Positions 8,269-16,718 are shown, counted from the first letter of the stretch. The stretch: 64,000 nucleotides of DNA from JBDHWG01 sp039810085 (GCA_039810085.1 JBDHWG010000024.1:18424-82423); one strand, 5' to 3'. Numbers and translations: made by a program. The notes: generated by a model from the sequence alone, not told the origin.

Positions 8269-9447
8269 TCACGGGATCGGTATTGTCTGTGTCGGTGTCG
8301 GCGTTCCCGTTGGAGCCTCGGCCGGCGTCGTCGCTGTGACCGTGGGCGTCCCGGTCACCGTCTCCAGCGGCACGGTTGTCGCCGTTGCCGTTGTCGTCAC
8401 GGTGGCCGTCTCGGTGACATTTGCCGTCGGCGTCGTGCTTACAGTCGGTGTCGCCGTCGCCGCTACCGTTTCGGTCGCCGTCACCGTCGCCGTCGCCGTT
8501 TGGGTGAAGGAAGCCGTCGGCGTGCCGGTGGATGTCGCCTGGGCGGTTGGCGTTGGCGTATGCGATGGCATCGCGGTGCTCGTCAGTGACGGGCCAGGCG
8601 TAATAGTCGCCGTTGGCGTGCTGGTGCAACGCGGCGGTGGTGTCGGAAGCGGCAACATGCCAGTAAAGGTGTTGTTGCCCTCGTTCGGCTCGACGACATC
8701 GTTGTTACTATCGACAACGATGGTGACCGATTGCCCAATAGGCACATACTCACTGGTAACGATGTAAGCAACGCTGCCGGCCGCCAGTCCCGGAAGAGTA
8801 GCGAACGACGTCCCGTTGATTGACACGACGAACGAGCCAGCCGCGCTGCGGCCGATGTTGGCGATGTCGACGTAGAGCAACAGATTGGAATGGGAAACCG
8901 CACAACCACCAGTATAGCCTTGCAGGCTCACCCGAACATTGGCAATCGTGAGATCCGGCCCATTCCAGTCCACTGCCTTCTCGATGAGAGGCAGGTAGAG
9001 ATGGTGGCTCTGGGCTGCTCCTCCGGTGGCCGTGGGTGTGACCGTCATCGTTGTCACCGGCGGGGCCAGCGTGGTCGTGCCGGTTGGCGTCGGAGATGTT
9101 GGGGTGGTTGGCGTGATGGTCGTGGTTGCTGTGGTCGTGCCCGTGAGCTCCGGGGCCATTGTCCCAGTCACCGTCGGGGTAACAGTCTCCGTGATTACTG
9201 CTGTTGTCCCTGTGGCCGTAGGGGTGACGGTTGCTGCGACGGTGGTGGCCGTGGCTGTGGCCGTTGTCGTGGCTTCACCAGCGGGGACTGTCGCCGTGGG
9301 TGTCTCTGTCTCCGCCGGACCGGCCTGATTGTTGCCTTGCTGGACCTGGGCGTCTGCCGCTGGTCCACTCCACGCGGCCACGGCGCTGTTCGCGCCCCAC
9401 GCCAGGAGCAGGCCGAGCAGGGCCAGGGCGGCAATGCTTCTTCGCAT
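8269..9447 (-). CDS. Secreted CARDB-domain protein with Thr/Pro-rich linkers
   Basis: An N-terminal signal peptide ends near NSAVAA. Residues 40-145 are a TPTATVT-type low-complexity region, then a HHLYLPLI box and a CARDB (Ig-like adhesion) domain (about 160-265) with GPDLTIANVRV and VDSNNDVVEPNEGNNTF. A second Thr/Pro-rich tail runs to the C-terminus. It is probably an extracellular or surface-displayed adhesin-like protein, since CARDB domains act as spacers or binding modules. The start has GGAGG 6 bases upstream. The repetitive DNA here is coding low complexity. Function is otherwise unknown. Confidence 0.75.
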   Translation of the reverse strand: MRRSIAALALLGLLLAWGANSAVAAWSGPAADAQVQQGNNQAGPAETETPTATVPAGEATTTATATATTVAATVTPTATGTTAVITETVTPTVTGTMAPELTGTTTATTTITPTTPTSPTPTGTTTLAPPVTTMTVTPTATGGAAQSHHLYLPLIEKAVDWNGPDLTIANVRVSLQGYTGGCAVSHSNLLLYVDIANIGRSAAGSFVVSINGTSFATLPGLAAGSVAYIVTSEYVPIGQSVTIVVDSNNDVVEPNEGNNTFTGMLPLPTPPPRCTSTPTATITPGPSLTSTAMPSHTPTPTAQATSTGTPTASFTQTATATVTATETVAATATPTVSTTPTANVTETATVTTTATATTVPLETVTGTPTVTATTPAEAPTGTPTPTQTIPIP

Positions 9448-9650
9448 ACATCCTCCATGTCTGATGGTAAGCGCCCGTCGGAGTCGTTAGCCCCCGGGGC
9501 GCAAATTTGTCTGGTGCAATGTCTATGCCACCGGCAGCTTGCGTCAGCAACGCGCTAGGCGCGCATTCGCCACGGCCCGTGGATTGCGTAAAATAGCGCG
9601 AGACCGTAGTTTTCTGATTCGCAGGGCAAATCTCAACCGAGGATTCTGTA

Positions 9651-10514
9651 ATGAGCGAGCTAGAACACGTACTGCGTGTGGAGGCAAAGTTGGGCGAAGG
9701 GCCGCTGTGGGACCCGGCCGAGGGCGTGCTGTACTTCGTGGATATTGAAAGTCACTGCTATTACCGCTACGAGCCGAAGACCGAACAACTCGAGCGCGTT
9801 GACGTGGGCCTTCCCGTTGGGGTCATGGCGCTCCGGCAGAACGGCGGTCTCGTCCTGGCGACCCGCGACGGTTTCGGTTTCTGGGATCCGGCGGCCAAGC
9901 GCCTGACGCCCATCGCGGACCCCGAAGCCGACAAGCCGCACGCCCGCTTCAACGATGGCGCTGTGGACGACCGGGGGCGTTTCTGGGCCGGGACGATGGG
10001 CGACGACGACCGCAACAGCCTGTACCGCCTCGACCCGAACCTCACGGTGCATACGATGGAGACCGGGCTAGGAACGTGCAACGGCATCAATTGGAGCCCG
10101 GACCGCAAGACGATGTACCTCACGAACACGCCGCACCAGGTCATCTATGCGTATGACTTCGACCTGGACAGTGGCGGCATGAGCAACCGGCGCATCTTCG
10201 TGGATAGTTCGGGGGAGTCGGGCTACCCCGACGGCCTGACCGTCGACAGTGAGGGCTTCGTGTGGAGCGCGCGATGGGGCGGCTCGAAGGTGACGCGCTA
10301 TGATCCCCAGGGGCGCGTCGAGCGCGAGATCAGGCTGCCCGTCGAGCAGGTGACGTGCTGCGCGTTTGGTGGGGCTGACTTGGATGAGCTATACATGACG
10401 ACGGCATGGACCGGCCTGAGTGACGAGGGGCGCGCCAAACAGCCGCTAGCCGGTGACCTGTTCCGCGTTCGTGTGGGCGTCAAGGGGATGCCGGCCGCGC
10501 GGTTCCTGGGCTAG
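9651..10514 (+). CDS. SMP-30/gluconolactonase family sugar lactonase
   Basis: The product is a six-bladed beta-propeller. Metal ligands expected for the family are present: Glu in LGEGPLWD (residue 16), Asn in CNGINWSPD and Asp in GYPDGLTVD, with the typical HARFNDGAVDDRGRFWAGTM core. It is a cytoplasmic hydrolase opening aldonolactones; xylono- or gluconolactone are candidates given the xyl genes 8 kb away, but the substrate is not determined. 287 residues is normal. GAGG precedes the ATG. It is followed after 67 bases by a glycosyltransferase on the same strand. Confidence 0.88.
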   Translation: MSELEHVLRVEAKLGEGPLWDPAEGVLYFVDIESHCYYRYEPKTEQLERVDVGLPVGVMALRQNGGLVLATRDGFGFWDPAAKRLTPIADPEADKPHARFNDGAVDDRGRFWAGTMGDDDRNSLYRLDPNLTVHTMETGLGTCNGINWSPDRKTMYLTNTPHQVIYAYDFDLDSGGMSNRRIFVDSSGESGYPDGLTVDSEGFVWSARWGGSKVTRYDPQGRVEREIRLPVEQVTCCAFGGADLDELYMTTAWTGLSDEGRAKQPLAGDLFRVRVGVKGMPAARFLG

Positions 10515-10581
10515 CTGGGGACCTGTCGTGGCGATTTGAGGCGCTCGCTGGCCCCTGGCCGCGCTACACACGACGTTACCA

Positions 10582-11259
10582 ATGAATCTATCCGTCATCA
10601 TTCCCACCCTCAACGAAGCGGACAATATCGCCGCGTGCCTGACCAGCATTCGCTATCAAGCCGTTGATACGGAGATCATCGTCGTCGATGGCGGCAGTAG
10701 CGACGAGACAGTACGTCTTGCTGCGCCGCATGCCACCGTTATCGCCGGGCCGCGCGGCCGCGCCAGGCAGATGAATCTGGGGGCGCGCCACGCCACGGGT
10801 GACGTCTTCCTCTTTCTGCACGCCGATTCGCGCCTGCACCCGGCGGCCCTGGCGTACCTGGCGCAAGTGATGCGCGACCCTCGCATTGTTGGCGGGACCT
10901 TCACCCTGTGGTTCGATACAGACCACGTGTTGCTGCGCTTCTTGGCGTTGATGACACGCCTCGAAGGGCGACTCTTTCGCTACGGCGACCAGGGTATCAT
11001 CGTTCGGCGCTCGGTGTACGACACGCTCGATGGGTTCAAAGAGTTTCCTCTGATGGACGACGTCGACTTTCTGCGCCGAATGAGCGCCGCTGGACCAACA
11101 GCGCTCATTCCCCTGCCGGTGACGACATCGGCGCGGCGCTTCCTGAAACGCGGCGTCGTGCGTCAGCAATCCATCAACATTGCGCTCGTCGTAGCGTGGC
11201 TCCTGGGGGCAAAGCCGGAAGCCCTCGCGCGGTGGTACTACGGGCCGTCCAAGCAATAG
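10582..11259 (+). CDS. Family 2 glycosyltransferase, TIGR04283-like
   Basis: A GT-A fold starts with MNLSVIIPTLNEADNI and has IIVVDGGSSDET for nucleotide-sugar binding. It also has GRARQMNLGARHATGDVFLFLHADSRL (the DXD-like HADS) and a late MDDVDFLRR segment. 225 residues and this pattern match the short family called rSAM/selenodomain-associated transferase 2. The usual partner transferase 1 and the radical SAM gene are not adjacent. It probably transfers sugar to an envelope or small-molecule acceptor; the acceptor is unknown. Confidence 0.82.
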   Translation: MNLSVIIPTLNEADNIAACLTSIRYQAVDTEIIVVDGGSSDETVRLAAPHATVIAGPRGRARQMNLGARHATGDVFLFLHADSRLHPAALAYLAQVMRDPRIVGGTFTLWFDTDHVLLRFLALMTRLEGRLFRYGDQGIIVRRSVYDTLDGFKEFPLMDDVDFLRRMSAAGPTALIPLPVTTSARRFLKRGVVRQQSINIALVVAWLLGAKPEALARWYYGPSKQ

Positions 11260-11339
11260 ACGTCCTTCGGCTCACACGCTATGTAAATGTTGCCGCACCA
11301 TCAGCGCATAGTCGCGCCTTAAACAGTGATGGCGGTTGT

Positions 11340-12107
11340 TTACCTTTTTGTGGTTGGCTGCGTAACGAAGCGGTAGCCTCGCCCGCGGTCCGTGATGATG
11401 TAGCGCGGGCGATCGGGATCAGGCTCGAGCTTCTGGCGAAGCCGCCAGATGTAGAGCTTGACGTACTTGCCGCGGTCGTCCTCGCTCTGCTCGTCGCGCC
11501 AGACCTGCTCGACAAGCTCATCGGTTGTGAGCGTCTGGTTGGCGCTCTCGACGAGGTAGAACAGCAGGCGGCGCTCCGTGGCTGTCAAGGCGACGGCCTG
11601 ACCGCGCACCAGGACGCGCCAACCGGCGGCGCTGATGCTGAGATGGGCGTCCTCATACAGCGCAGTAGTTGACGGCAGGGTAGCCACCGGCTGGGTGCGG
11701 CGTAGAACAGCCGCGATGCGCAGTTCCATCTCGCGGAGGCTGAAGGGCTTGGACAAGTAATCGTCTGCGCCCAACGACAAGCCGTTGACACGGTCGTTCG
11801 TCTGCGTGCGAGCCGACAGGATGATGATGGGAACATCCCACCGTTGGCGAATGCGACGGCACAGGTCCCAGCCGGTGGTGTCGGGCAGCATGACATCCAG
11901 CAAGATGAGATCGGGCATCTGGCCCTGGAGCCAATCCATCGCCTCTTGTCCGCTGTGAGCTTGCTCCACTGTGTAACCGACGTGGCGCAAGAACGTGCCG
12001 ACCATCTCGGCTAGTGGACGGTCGTCGTCCACCACGAGAATTGAACGAAGGAGTGGAGCAGTCGTTGTCATGGTTTGCACTGTGCGTGGTTTTGACGTGA
12101 TCAACAT
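11340..12107 (-). CDS. OmpR/PhoB-family response regulator
   Basis: A receiver domain (about residues 22-137) has the acidic VVDDD, phospho-acceptor Asp in LILLDVMLPD, a conserved Ser in ILSAR and Lys in LSKPF. A winged-helix DNA-binding domain (about 155-248) ends DRGRGYRFV. It is a transcription factor activated by phosphorylation. The start could be 12107 or the Met at 12071; neither has a strong ribosome-binding site. It lies downstream of the histidine kinase gene, separated by the attenuator-like leader at 12125-12200, and is probably its output regulator. Confidence 0.88.
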   Translation of the reverse strand: MLITSKPRTVQTMTTTAPLLRSILVVDDDRPLAEMVGTFLRHVGYTVEQAHSGQEAMDWLQGQMPDLILLDVMLPDTTGWDLCRRIRQRWDVPIIILSARTQTNDRVNGLSLGADDYLSKPFSLREMELRIAAVLRRTQPVATLPSTTALYEDAHLSISAAGWRVLVRGQAVALTATERRLLFYLVESANQTLTTDELVEQVWRDEQSEDDRGKYVKLYIWRLRQKLEPDPDRPRYIITDRGRGYRFVTQPTTKR

Positions 12108-12124
12108 TGACGGGTTGCCCCCTA

Positions 12125-12200
12125 AAAAACGCTGGGGAGGCGCCCCCCGGATTGGCCTCCCCAGCGGTGAGCAGGGAGGTATCCTTAGGTAAGCCTCCCC
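12125..12200 (-). terminator. Intrinsic terminator / attenuator-like tandem hairpins between kinase and regulator
   Basis: Reading the minus strand, an 11-bp perfect stem (GCTGGGGAGGC with GCCTCCCCAGC; 12131-12141 and 12155-12165) is followed by GTTTTTTAG, a textbook intrinsic terminator. Just upstream another GGGGAGGC and CCTCCC pair (12174-12200) forms a second hairpin. Its 3' arm could instead pair with the 5' arm of the terminator. Four alternating complementary segments therefore allow terminator and antiterminator folds in the leader of the downstream regulator gene. The terminator is clear; switching is inferred. Confidence 0.7.
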
Positions 12201-12353
12201 GCTATGGGTGATATGCGAGAGCTAGCGCCGCACTTGGGACCTATCCCCAGTGTTCCGTTCTCCGGACGGGGACCAGTTCAAGGTCACTGTCTAATCTCAT
12301 CATACACCAGCAAGTTTACGAACCATATTAAGATGCAGCCCCACAATGAGGAA

Positions 12354-13532
12354 TTAGGAAAACTCGTTGTCGGCATCGAACGTCGGCAAGGTGACGTGGA
12401 AGGTCGAGCCTTTGCCAACCTCACTCTCGAACCAGATGCGCCCGCCGTGCAGCTCAACCAGGGAACGGGTGATGCTCAAGCCCAGTCCTGTACCCGGCGC
12501 GTCCGTCTGAGCCGCCGTTCGAGCACGGAAGAAACGGTCGAAAATCCGGCCCTGCTCCTCGCTTGGGATGCCGATGCCATCATCTGTCACGCTCACCTCG
12601 ATATAGTGTGGCTCCGAGGCGAGCGCCACGCGAATATGGATGTGCCCGCCGAACGGCGTGTACTTCACGGCGTTGCTGACCAGATTGCCTAGAATCTGCG
12701 TCACTCGCTTTGGGTCGCACAAGGCCAGCGGCAGAGTGCCATCGCTACCCATCGTGACGAGCAACTTGCGCGTCGTAATCTGTGGCTCGAAGTAGGCGAT
12801 GACGTCTTGCGCCAGGCGAACGATGTCGAGTGGACGCAGGGTGAGTTGCAGACGGCCAGCGTCAATGCGCGTTATCTCTAGCAGCTCGTCAATAATCGCC
12901 TGCAGGCGCTGGGCGCTCTCATCCATAACGCTGAGATAGTGCCGCTGCTCGGTTGTCAGCGGGCCCGGCAGCTCCTCCAGGAGCATTTCCAGGAAACCAC
13001 TCAAAGTCGTCAAGGGTGTGCGTAGCTCGTGGGCCGCCACTTCGATGAACTGAGACTTGAGGTCGTCCAGGTGATGCAGCTCAATATTTGCCGCCTCCAG
13101 GGCCAGGTTTCGCTGCGCCAGCTCATCTCGCAGGAGACGAAGTTCATTCCGGCTGTGCGTGACTTGTTGCTGGGCAACGCCCTGGCTTGTGACGTCCTCG
13201 AGCGTGACAAACAGCCCGGGCTGTGGCAGCCCTTGATTCGGAAACGGAGCAGATTGAAGGCTCACCCGCAGATAGATTGTGTGGGCGTCTCCCATCTCTC
13301 GATTGATCCACGGCAGCTCTAGCTGCGGGCTACGCTCCTCGGCGACGCTGGTCATGACCGCTTCGTAGCCAATCAGTTCCGGCAAGACATCTGTGACGGG
13401 CATGCCAAGGTGATCAGGGCACAGGTAGGCGCTCGGCGCGCCACCGACCTCCACGATACAGAAGCGGGCATCGGTGATCGCGTAGGTGATGCGAAGAGCG
13501 GACAGGAGGCGTTCAAACAGACTGGGTGTCAT
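12354..13532 (-). CDS. Soluble PAS-type sensor histidine kinase
   Basis: Residues 10-118 look like a PAS sensor domain, and 125-160 a coiled coil. HisKA follows with His168 in VAAHELRTPL, then HATPase_c with the N box NLVSNAVKYTP, G1 box DDGIGIP, F box FDRFFRA and G2 box GTGLGLSI. No membrane segment is present, so it senses a cytoplasmic signal or a partner protein. It is the fifth gene of the operon beginning at 16587 and follows the small GTPase by 48 bases. It probably phosphorylates the regulators at 11340 and/or 15859. Confidence 0.92.
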   Translation of the reverse strand: MTPSLFERLLSALRITYAITDARFCIVEVGGAPSAYLCPDHLGMPVTDVLPELIGYEAVMTSVAEERSPQLELPWINREMGDAHTIYLRVSLQSAPFPNQGLPQPGLFVTLEDVTSQGVAQQQVTHSRNELRLLRDELAQRNLALEAANIELHHLDDLKSQFIEVAAHELRTPLTTLSGFLEMLLEELPGPLTTEQRHYLSVMDESAQRLQAIIDELLEITRIDAGRLQLTLRPLDIVRLAQDVIAYFEPQITTRKLLVTMGSDGTLPLALCDPKRVTQILGNLVSNAVKYTPFGGHIHIRVALASEPHYIEVSVTDDGIGIPSEEQGRIFDRFFRARTAAQTDAPGTGLGLSITRSLVELHGGRIWFESEVGKGSTFHVTLPTFDADNEFS

Positions 13533-13580
13533 GGGTAGTTGGATAGCAGGCCATGGCGGCCTTTGGCCTGCCTATCTCCT

Positions 13581-14108
13581 CTAGTCGCCCGCCACAAGCA
13601 GGCGGCCGAGATGTCGGAAAGTCTCCTCGACCTGATCCCCGGTTTTGGCGCTCGTCAGGTAACACGACGTGTGCAGTGAGGCGGCAAAGGCATCCACTTC
13701 CGCGTACGGCAGGCGTGCGTCCGGCAGGTCGATCTTGTTGACGGCGACGACGAAATGGGCGTTCGGCGCAACACGCCGCATGTCATCGACATAGGCGGTC
13801 AGACCAGCCAAGGTGTCAGGGCGCGTCACATCACAAACAAGGATAGCGCCCGCTGCGCCACGCAGATAGCTCGCCCGCATGGCGCTAAACTCCTCGCTAC
13901 CTGCCAGGTCCCACAGAAGCAATGCCAGCTCGACAAGCCCATCTCGCACGGGCAGGACGACCGTCTTGCGGCTGACCTTGACACCGATAGTGGCAAGGTA
14001 CTTGTCCTCGAAGGCGTTGTAGACAAAGCGCCGCACCAGGCTCGTCTTGCCGACGGCAAAATCGCCAAGCAGGCAGACCTTCTTGCTAATCCTGGGCATG
14101 GCGCTCAC
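13581..14108 (-). CDS. Rab/MglA-like small GTPase
   Basis: A complete Ras-superfamily G domain: P loop GDFAVGKTS (residues 15-23), switch I Thr40 in YLATIG, switch II WDLAGSEEF (66-74), NKID (124-127) and TSAK (152-155). The Ras Gln61 position is Ser71, so intrinsic hydrolysis is probably weak and a GAP-like partner expected. It lacks a prenylation tail, as is usual in bacteria. The start is GTG at 14108, overlapping the upstream stop, or ATG at 14099. Its operon partners suggest it is controlled by, or acts on, the adjacent membrane protein. Confidence 0.9.
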   Translation of the reverse strand: MSAMPRISKKVCLLGDFAVGKTSLVRRFVYNAFEDKYLATIGVKVSRKTVVLPVRDGLVELALLLWDLAGSEEFSAMRASYLRGAAGAILVCDVTRPDTLAGLTAYVDDMRRVAPNAHFVVAVNKIDLPDARLPYAEVDAFAASLHTSCYLTSAKTGDQVEETFRHLGRLLVAGD

Positions 14109-15445
14109 GGCCCCGCTGTCGGTGTAACTAACTCTGGTGGGATGGGGCTAGTGGTTCCGACCCACTCGGCCTGCACCCACCCCACAATCTCGGCCCCGCC
14201 GGGCGGCGTCCAGCGTATCTCAAACCAGTCGCCGGCCTGGGCAAGAATCTGCACCGTCCGGCCGCGCTCCACGGCGAAGTTCAGGCGCTCCGAGTCCAGC
14301 GACGGGCCGCTGCGCAGCCAGGAACTGCCGGTCATGACGGCGAGAACGGGGGATTGCGTCGGGGTCGAAGTCGGACTTGATGTTGGCGTGAGCGTGGCCG
14401 TCGCCGTGGCTGTGGCCGTAGCCGTGGCCGTCAGGGTGGGCGTCGGCGTCGCCGTCGGTGTGGGCGTGGCAGTCGGGGTCGCTGTCGGCAGCGGCGCAAG
14501 CGCAGCCTGTACGGTTCGGATGGTCCAGACGCTGCCAAGGCAGGTCATGCAGATGCACACCGTCAGAATTCCAGTGGCGACAAGCAGGACCCGCTTCTGC
14601 GTTCGGCTCAAGCCCGCTGGCGGCGCGGGCGCAGCCGCCGAGCCAACATCGAGCAGCGGGGCGAGCCGGTCCGCCACCCCGACCAGATCGGCTGTGTTAC
14701 CGGAATAGCGCCGCAACACCTCGCCGTAGGCAAAGTCGATGCCGAAGAGGGTCTCGCGCAGTTGATTACGAAAGCCCGTCGGCTCGACGCCCGTTGTGAC
14801 GGCCGCCAGGTAGGCCAGGCGTGACGATTCGATAAGGATGCACTGGTTGCCGTAGAGAATCTGGTCGATGTCTCCCTCGCGCCCCTGTCCAAACGTGTCC
14901 TGGACGAAGTCGCGGATGGCCGTCAGCATCCCGCTGATGACGTCCGAGTCGGACGCGGTCTCTGGGTGGCGTGAGACGTGGCTGAGCAACAGCCCGGTCT
15001 CGCGGTGGATGAGAAACACCTCGTCCACGGCGAAGGGTAGCGCCTGGCGCAGAAGCATCTCGCCCGATGAGACGCCCCGCAGTCGCCCCTGGAAGCGATG
15101 CCAGACGGCCCCAGGTTTGAAACTCGTCCGCATCTGCGCGTCAACGGAGCGCGCCAGGTCGCGGATGGCCTCGGCCACGGCGCGCACGACGAGACCGCCG
15201 ATAATCGGGTAGAGCGCCTCGATCATCTCATCGCGGTCCTCGCGGATCTTGCGGCGAATCGCGTCACCGAGGATAGGCGACACCATCGCCGCCAGCGCAT
15301 CCGGGTCGTTCACCCGGCTTTCTAGCTCGCCGATGCGCCGTCGGTCGCCGCTAAACAGGATGTCCTGGAGCGTCTCGAACTCGGAGCCGTCCTCGCCAAA
15401 CGCGCCGGACCCGGTATCGGGTCCGGCGTCGGTGGTCTGTGCCAC
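14105..15445 (-). CDS. Membrane protein: cytoplasmic helical/putative roadblock-like region, one TM, external SH3b domain
   Basis: The N-terminus (21-105) is acidic and helical with LQDILFSGDRRRIGELE. Residues 138-248 (EVFLIHRETGLLL to LRRYSG) resemble a roadblock/longin-type alpha-beta fold and, from memory, the N-terminal part of some cyanobacterial OmpA-like proteins. Residues 286-306 are a single TM after positive SRTQKR, giving N-in/C-out topology. A TPTATPT linker leads to a bacterial SH3 domain (368-430), likely wall-binding. GTG start at 15445. It is translationally coupled to the GTPase, suggesting the GTPase reads or sets the state of this transmembrane protein. Confidence 0.7.
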   Translation of the reverse strand: MAQTTDAGPDTGSGAFGEDGSEFETLQDILFSGDRRRIGELESRVNDPDALAAMVSPILGDAIRRKIREDRDEMIEALYPIIGGLVVRAVAEAIRDLARSVDAQMRTSFKPGAVWHRFQGRLRGVSSGEMLLRQALPFAVDEVFLIHRETGLLLSHVSRHPETASDSDVISGMLTAIRDFVQDTFGQGREGDIDQILYGNQCILIESSRLAYLAAVTTGVEPTGFRNQLRETLFGIDFAYGEVLRRYSGNTADLVGVADRLAPLLDVGSAAAPAPPAGLSRTQKRVLLVATGILTVCICMTCLGSVWTIRTVQAALAPLPTATPTATPTPTATPTPTLTATATATATATATLTPTSSPTSTPTQSPVLAVMTGSSWLRSGPSLDSERLNFAVERGRTVQILAQAGDWFEIRWTPPGGAEIVGWVQAEWVGTTSPIPPELVTPTAGP

Positions 15446-15454
15446 GATGGCGGC

Positions 15455-15847
15455 TTAACTCCCGATGCCCAGGTTCTTGAACATGTCGGCGAGGGAGCCG
15501 CCCGCCTTGAGCTGGTTGCCCATCTCGATGAATAGCTCGCCCAGCGCCAGGCGGTCTACTTTCTCGTCACTCAGACGCTCAGCGGTATGCCGCAGCTCGC
15601 CGCGCAGGTCGTCGTCAGCCTGGCGCGCCTCCTTGCGCAGCGTTTGCAGCTTCTTGTCCTGGTCGCGGCCCTGGTCGGTAAGCTGCTCGTTCAGGTTATC
15701 GAGCGACTGCTGGAGGCGCTCCAGGTCGCGCTCGATGGCGTGGAATCGCTGCGCATACTCGCGCATCTGGCCGCCAAAGATGATGTCGCGTATGCGGTCT
15801 ACTTCCTTCGGCGACGGTGTCGCAGCCGCAGGAACCTGCTCGGTCAT
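15455..15847 (-). CDS. Coiled-coil protein of the GTPase operon
   Basis: 130 residues with a long charged heptad-rich coiled coil (about residues 30-100). The N-terminal IRDIIFGGQMREYAQRF resembles the LQDILFSGDRRRIGELE of the next gene, so the two proteins may share a docking motif. The ATG at 15847 has GGAGGGT directly upstream. It lies 12 bases after the response regulator and 9 bases before the SH3b membrane protein. It is probably a scaffold or multimerising subunit; enzymatic motifs are absent. I recall similar pairs beside small GTPases in cyanobacteria, but cannot confirm this here. Confidence 0.7.
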   Translation of the reverse strand: MTEQVPAAATPSPKEVDRIRDIIFGGQMREYAQRFHAIERDLERLQQSLDNLNEQLTDQGRDQDKKLQTLRKEARQADDDLRGELRHTAERLSDEKVDRLALGELFIEMGNQLKAGGSLADMFKNLGIGS

Positions 15848-15858
15848 AGTACCCTCCT

Positions 15859-16587
15859 TCAACGAAGACCCCGGGGCGCTGCCCCATTGATTTTGCCCGG
15901 CGCTGGAAAAAGGTAGCCCATGCCCCGCTCCGTGATCAGATAGCGCGGCTGAGCGGGGACAGGCTCGATCTTCTGGCGGACGCGGTGAACGTGGACGCGC
16001 AGGCTATCCTCCGCGACCTCCTCCAGGGGCCACAAGCGCCGCAGGAGAAAGTCGGTCGTCACGGTACGTCCAGCGTGACGCATCAAGATATACAGCAGCT
16101 TCGTTTCTGTCGGCGTCAGGGAAACGGGCTGCTGGTTGACGGTGGCCGTCTGACGCGCGAAATCCACGGCCAGGCGGTCATCGACGGTGACGACAGGCTC
16201 CAATGTATACGCGAAATCGCCGATGCGGCGCAGGACGCGCTCCACCCGCGCTACCAGCTCGCGCGGGCTGAACGGCTTGACGATGTAATCCTCGGCGTAG
16301 CGCTCGATGCCGGCGATGACGGTGTCTTCGTCGTCCACCGCCGTGAGAAGGATGATGGGCAGGTCGGAGAACTGCTGCACGGCGCGGCAGAACCCGAAGC
16401 CGTCCAGCACCGGCATGCGGAGGTCCACAATCGCCAGGTGGGGCAGGCCGCGCTGACCGATCAGGCTCAGGGCCACGTCGCCAGAGGGCGCCGTCCAGAC
16501 GGCATAGCCCGCGTGCTCCAGACGGGAGCGCACGAGCAGAAGGATTTCGGCGTCATCATCCACAGCCAGGATTCGTTGGAGCGTCAT
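15859..16587 (-). CDS. OmpR/PhoB-family response regulator, first gene of the GTPase operon
   Basis: A receiver domain begins MTLQRILAVDDDAEILLLV, with Asp in LAIVDLRMPVLDG, Thr in ILLTAVDD and Lys in IVKPF. A winged-helix effector domain follows with TPTETKLLYILM and the C-terminal ERGMGYLF. The ATG at 16587 fits the family start; a GTG at 16629 is possible. A consensus-like promoter lies about 100 bases upstream. As first gene of a six-gene same-strand run with the histidine kinase, it may regulate its own operon. Confidence 0.88.
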   Translation of the reverse strand: MTLQRILAVDDDAEILLLVRSRLEHAGYAVWTAPSGDVALSLIGQRGLPHLAIVDLRMPVLDGFGFCRAVQQFSDLPIILLTAVDDEDTVIAGIERYAEDYIVKPFSPRELVARVERVLRRIGDFAYTLEPVVTVDDRLAVDFARQTATVNQQPVSLTPTETKLLYILMRHAGRTVTTDFLLRRLWPLEEVAEDSLRVHVHRVRQKIEPVPAQPRYLITERGMGYLFPAPGKINGAAPRGLR

Positions 16588-16689
16588 TGGGCGGCACAAG
16601 ATGCGCGCGTCAACACCCGCCGTCCCCACAGGCGACGCCGACGCAGCTAGAGCATCCCTTGGACTAAAAATAGAAACCCCCTAGACGGG

Positions 16690-16718
16690 ATGATACCAGC
16701 GAAGCACCATCAAGTCAA
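16690..16718 (-). promoter_or_regulatory. Sigma-70-type promoter of the signalling operon
   Basis: On the minus strand TTGACT (16713-16718) and TATCAT (16690-16695) are separated by exactly 17 bases, predicting a start near 16683, about 95 bases before the regulator ATG. Confidence 0.65.

Noticed and set aside
8280..8560. Tandem GTCGCCGTCxCCGTC-like DNA repeats resembling a satellite
   Set aside because: They encode the TPTATVT linker of the CARDB protein. The same holds for 14340-14480 in the SH3b protein, so they are coding low complexity.
7736..8767. A 343-codon plus-strand frame running through the MFS end and the CARDB gene
   Set aside because: It is antisense to the Thr/Pro-rich CARDB coding region, which gives Val/Gly-rich artefacts, and it crosses a terminator.
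10582..11259. Possible selenium/radical-SAM cluster suggested by the TIGR04283-like glycosyltransferase
   Set aside because: No radical SAM, selenodomain or transferase 1 gene is adjacent.
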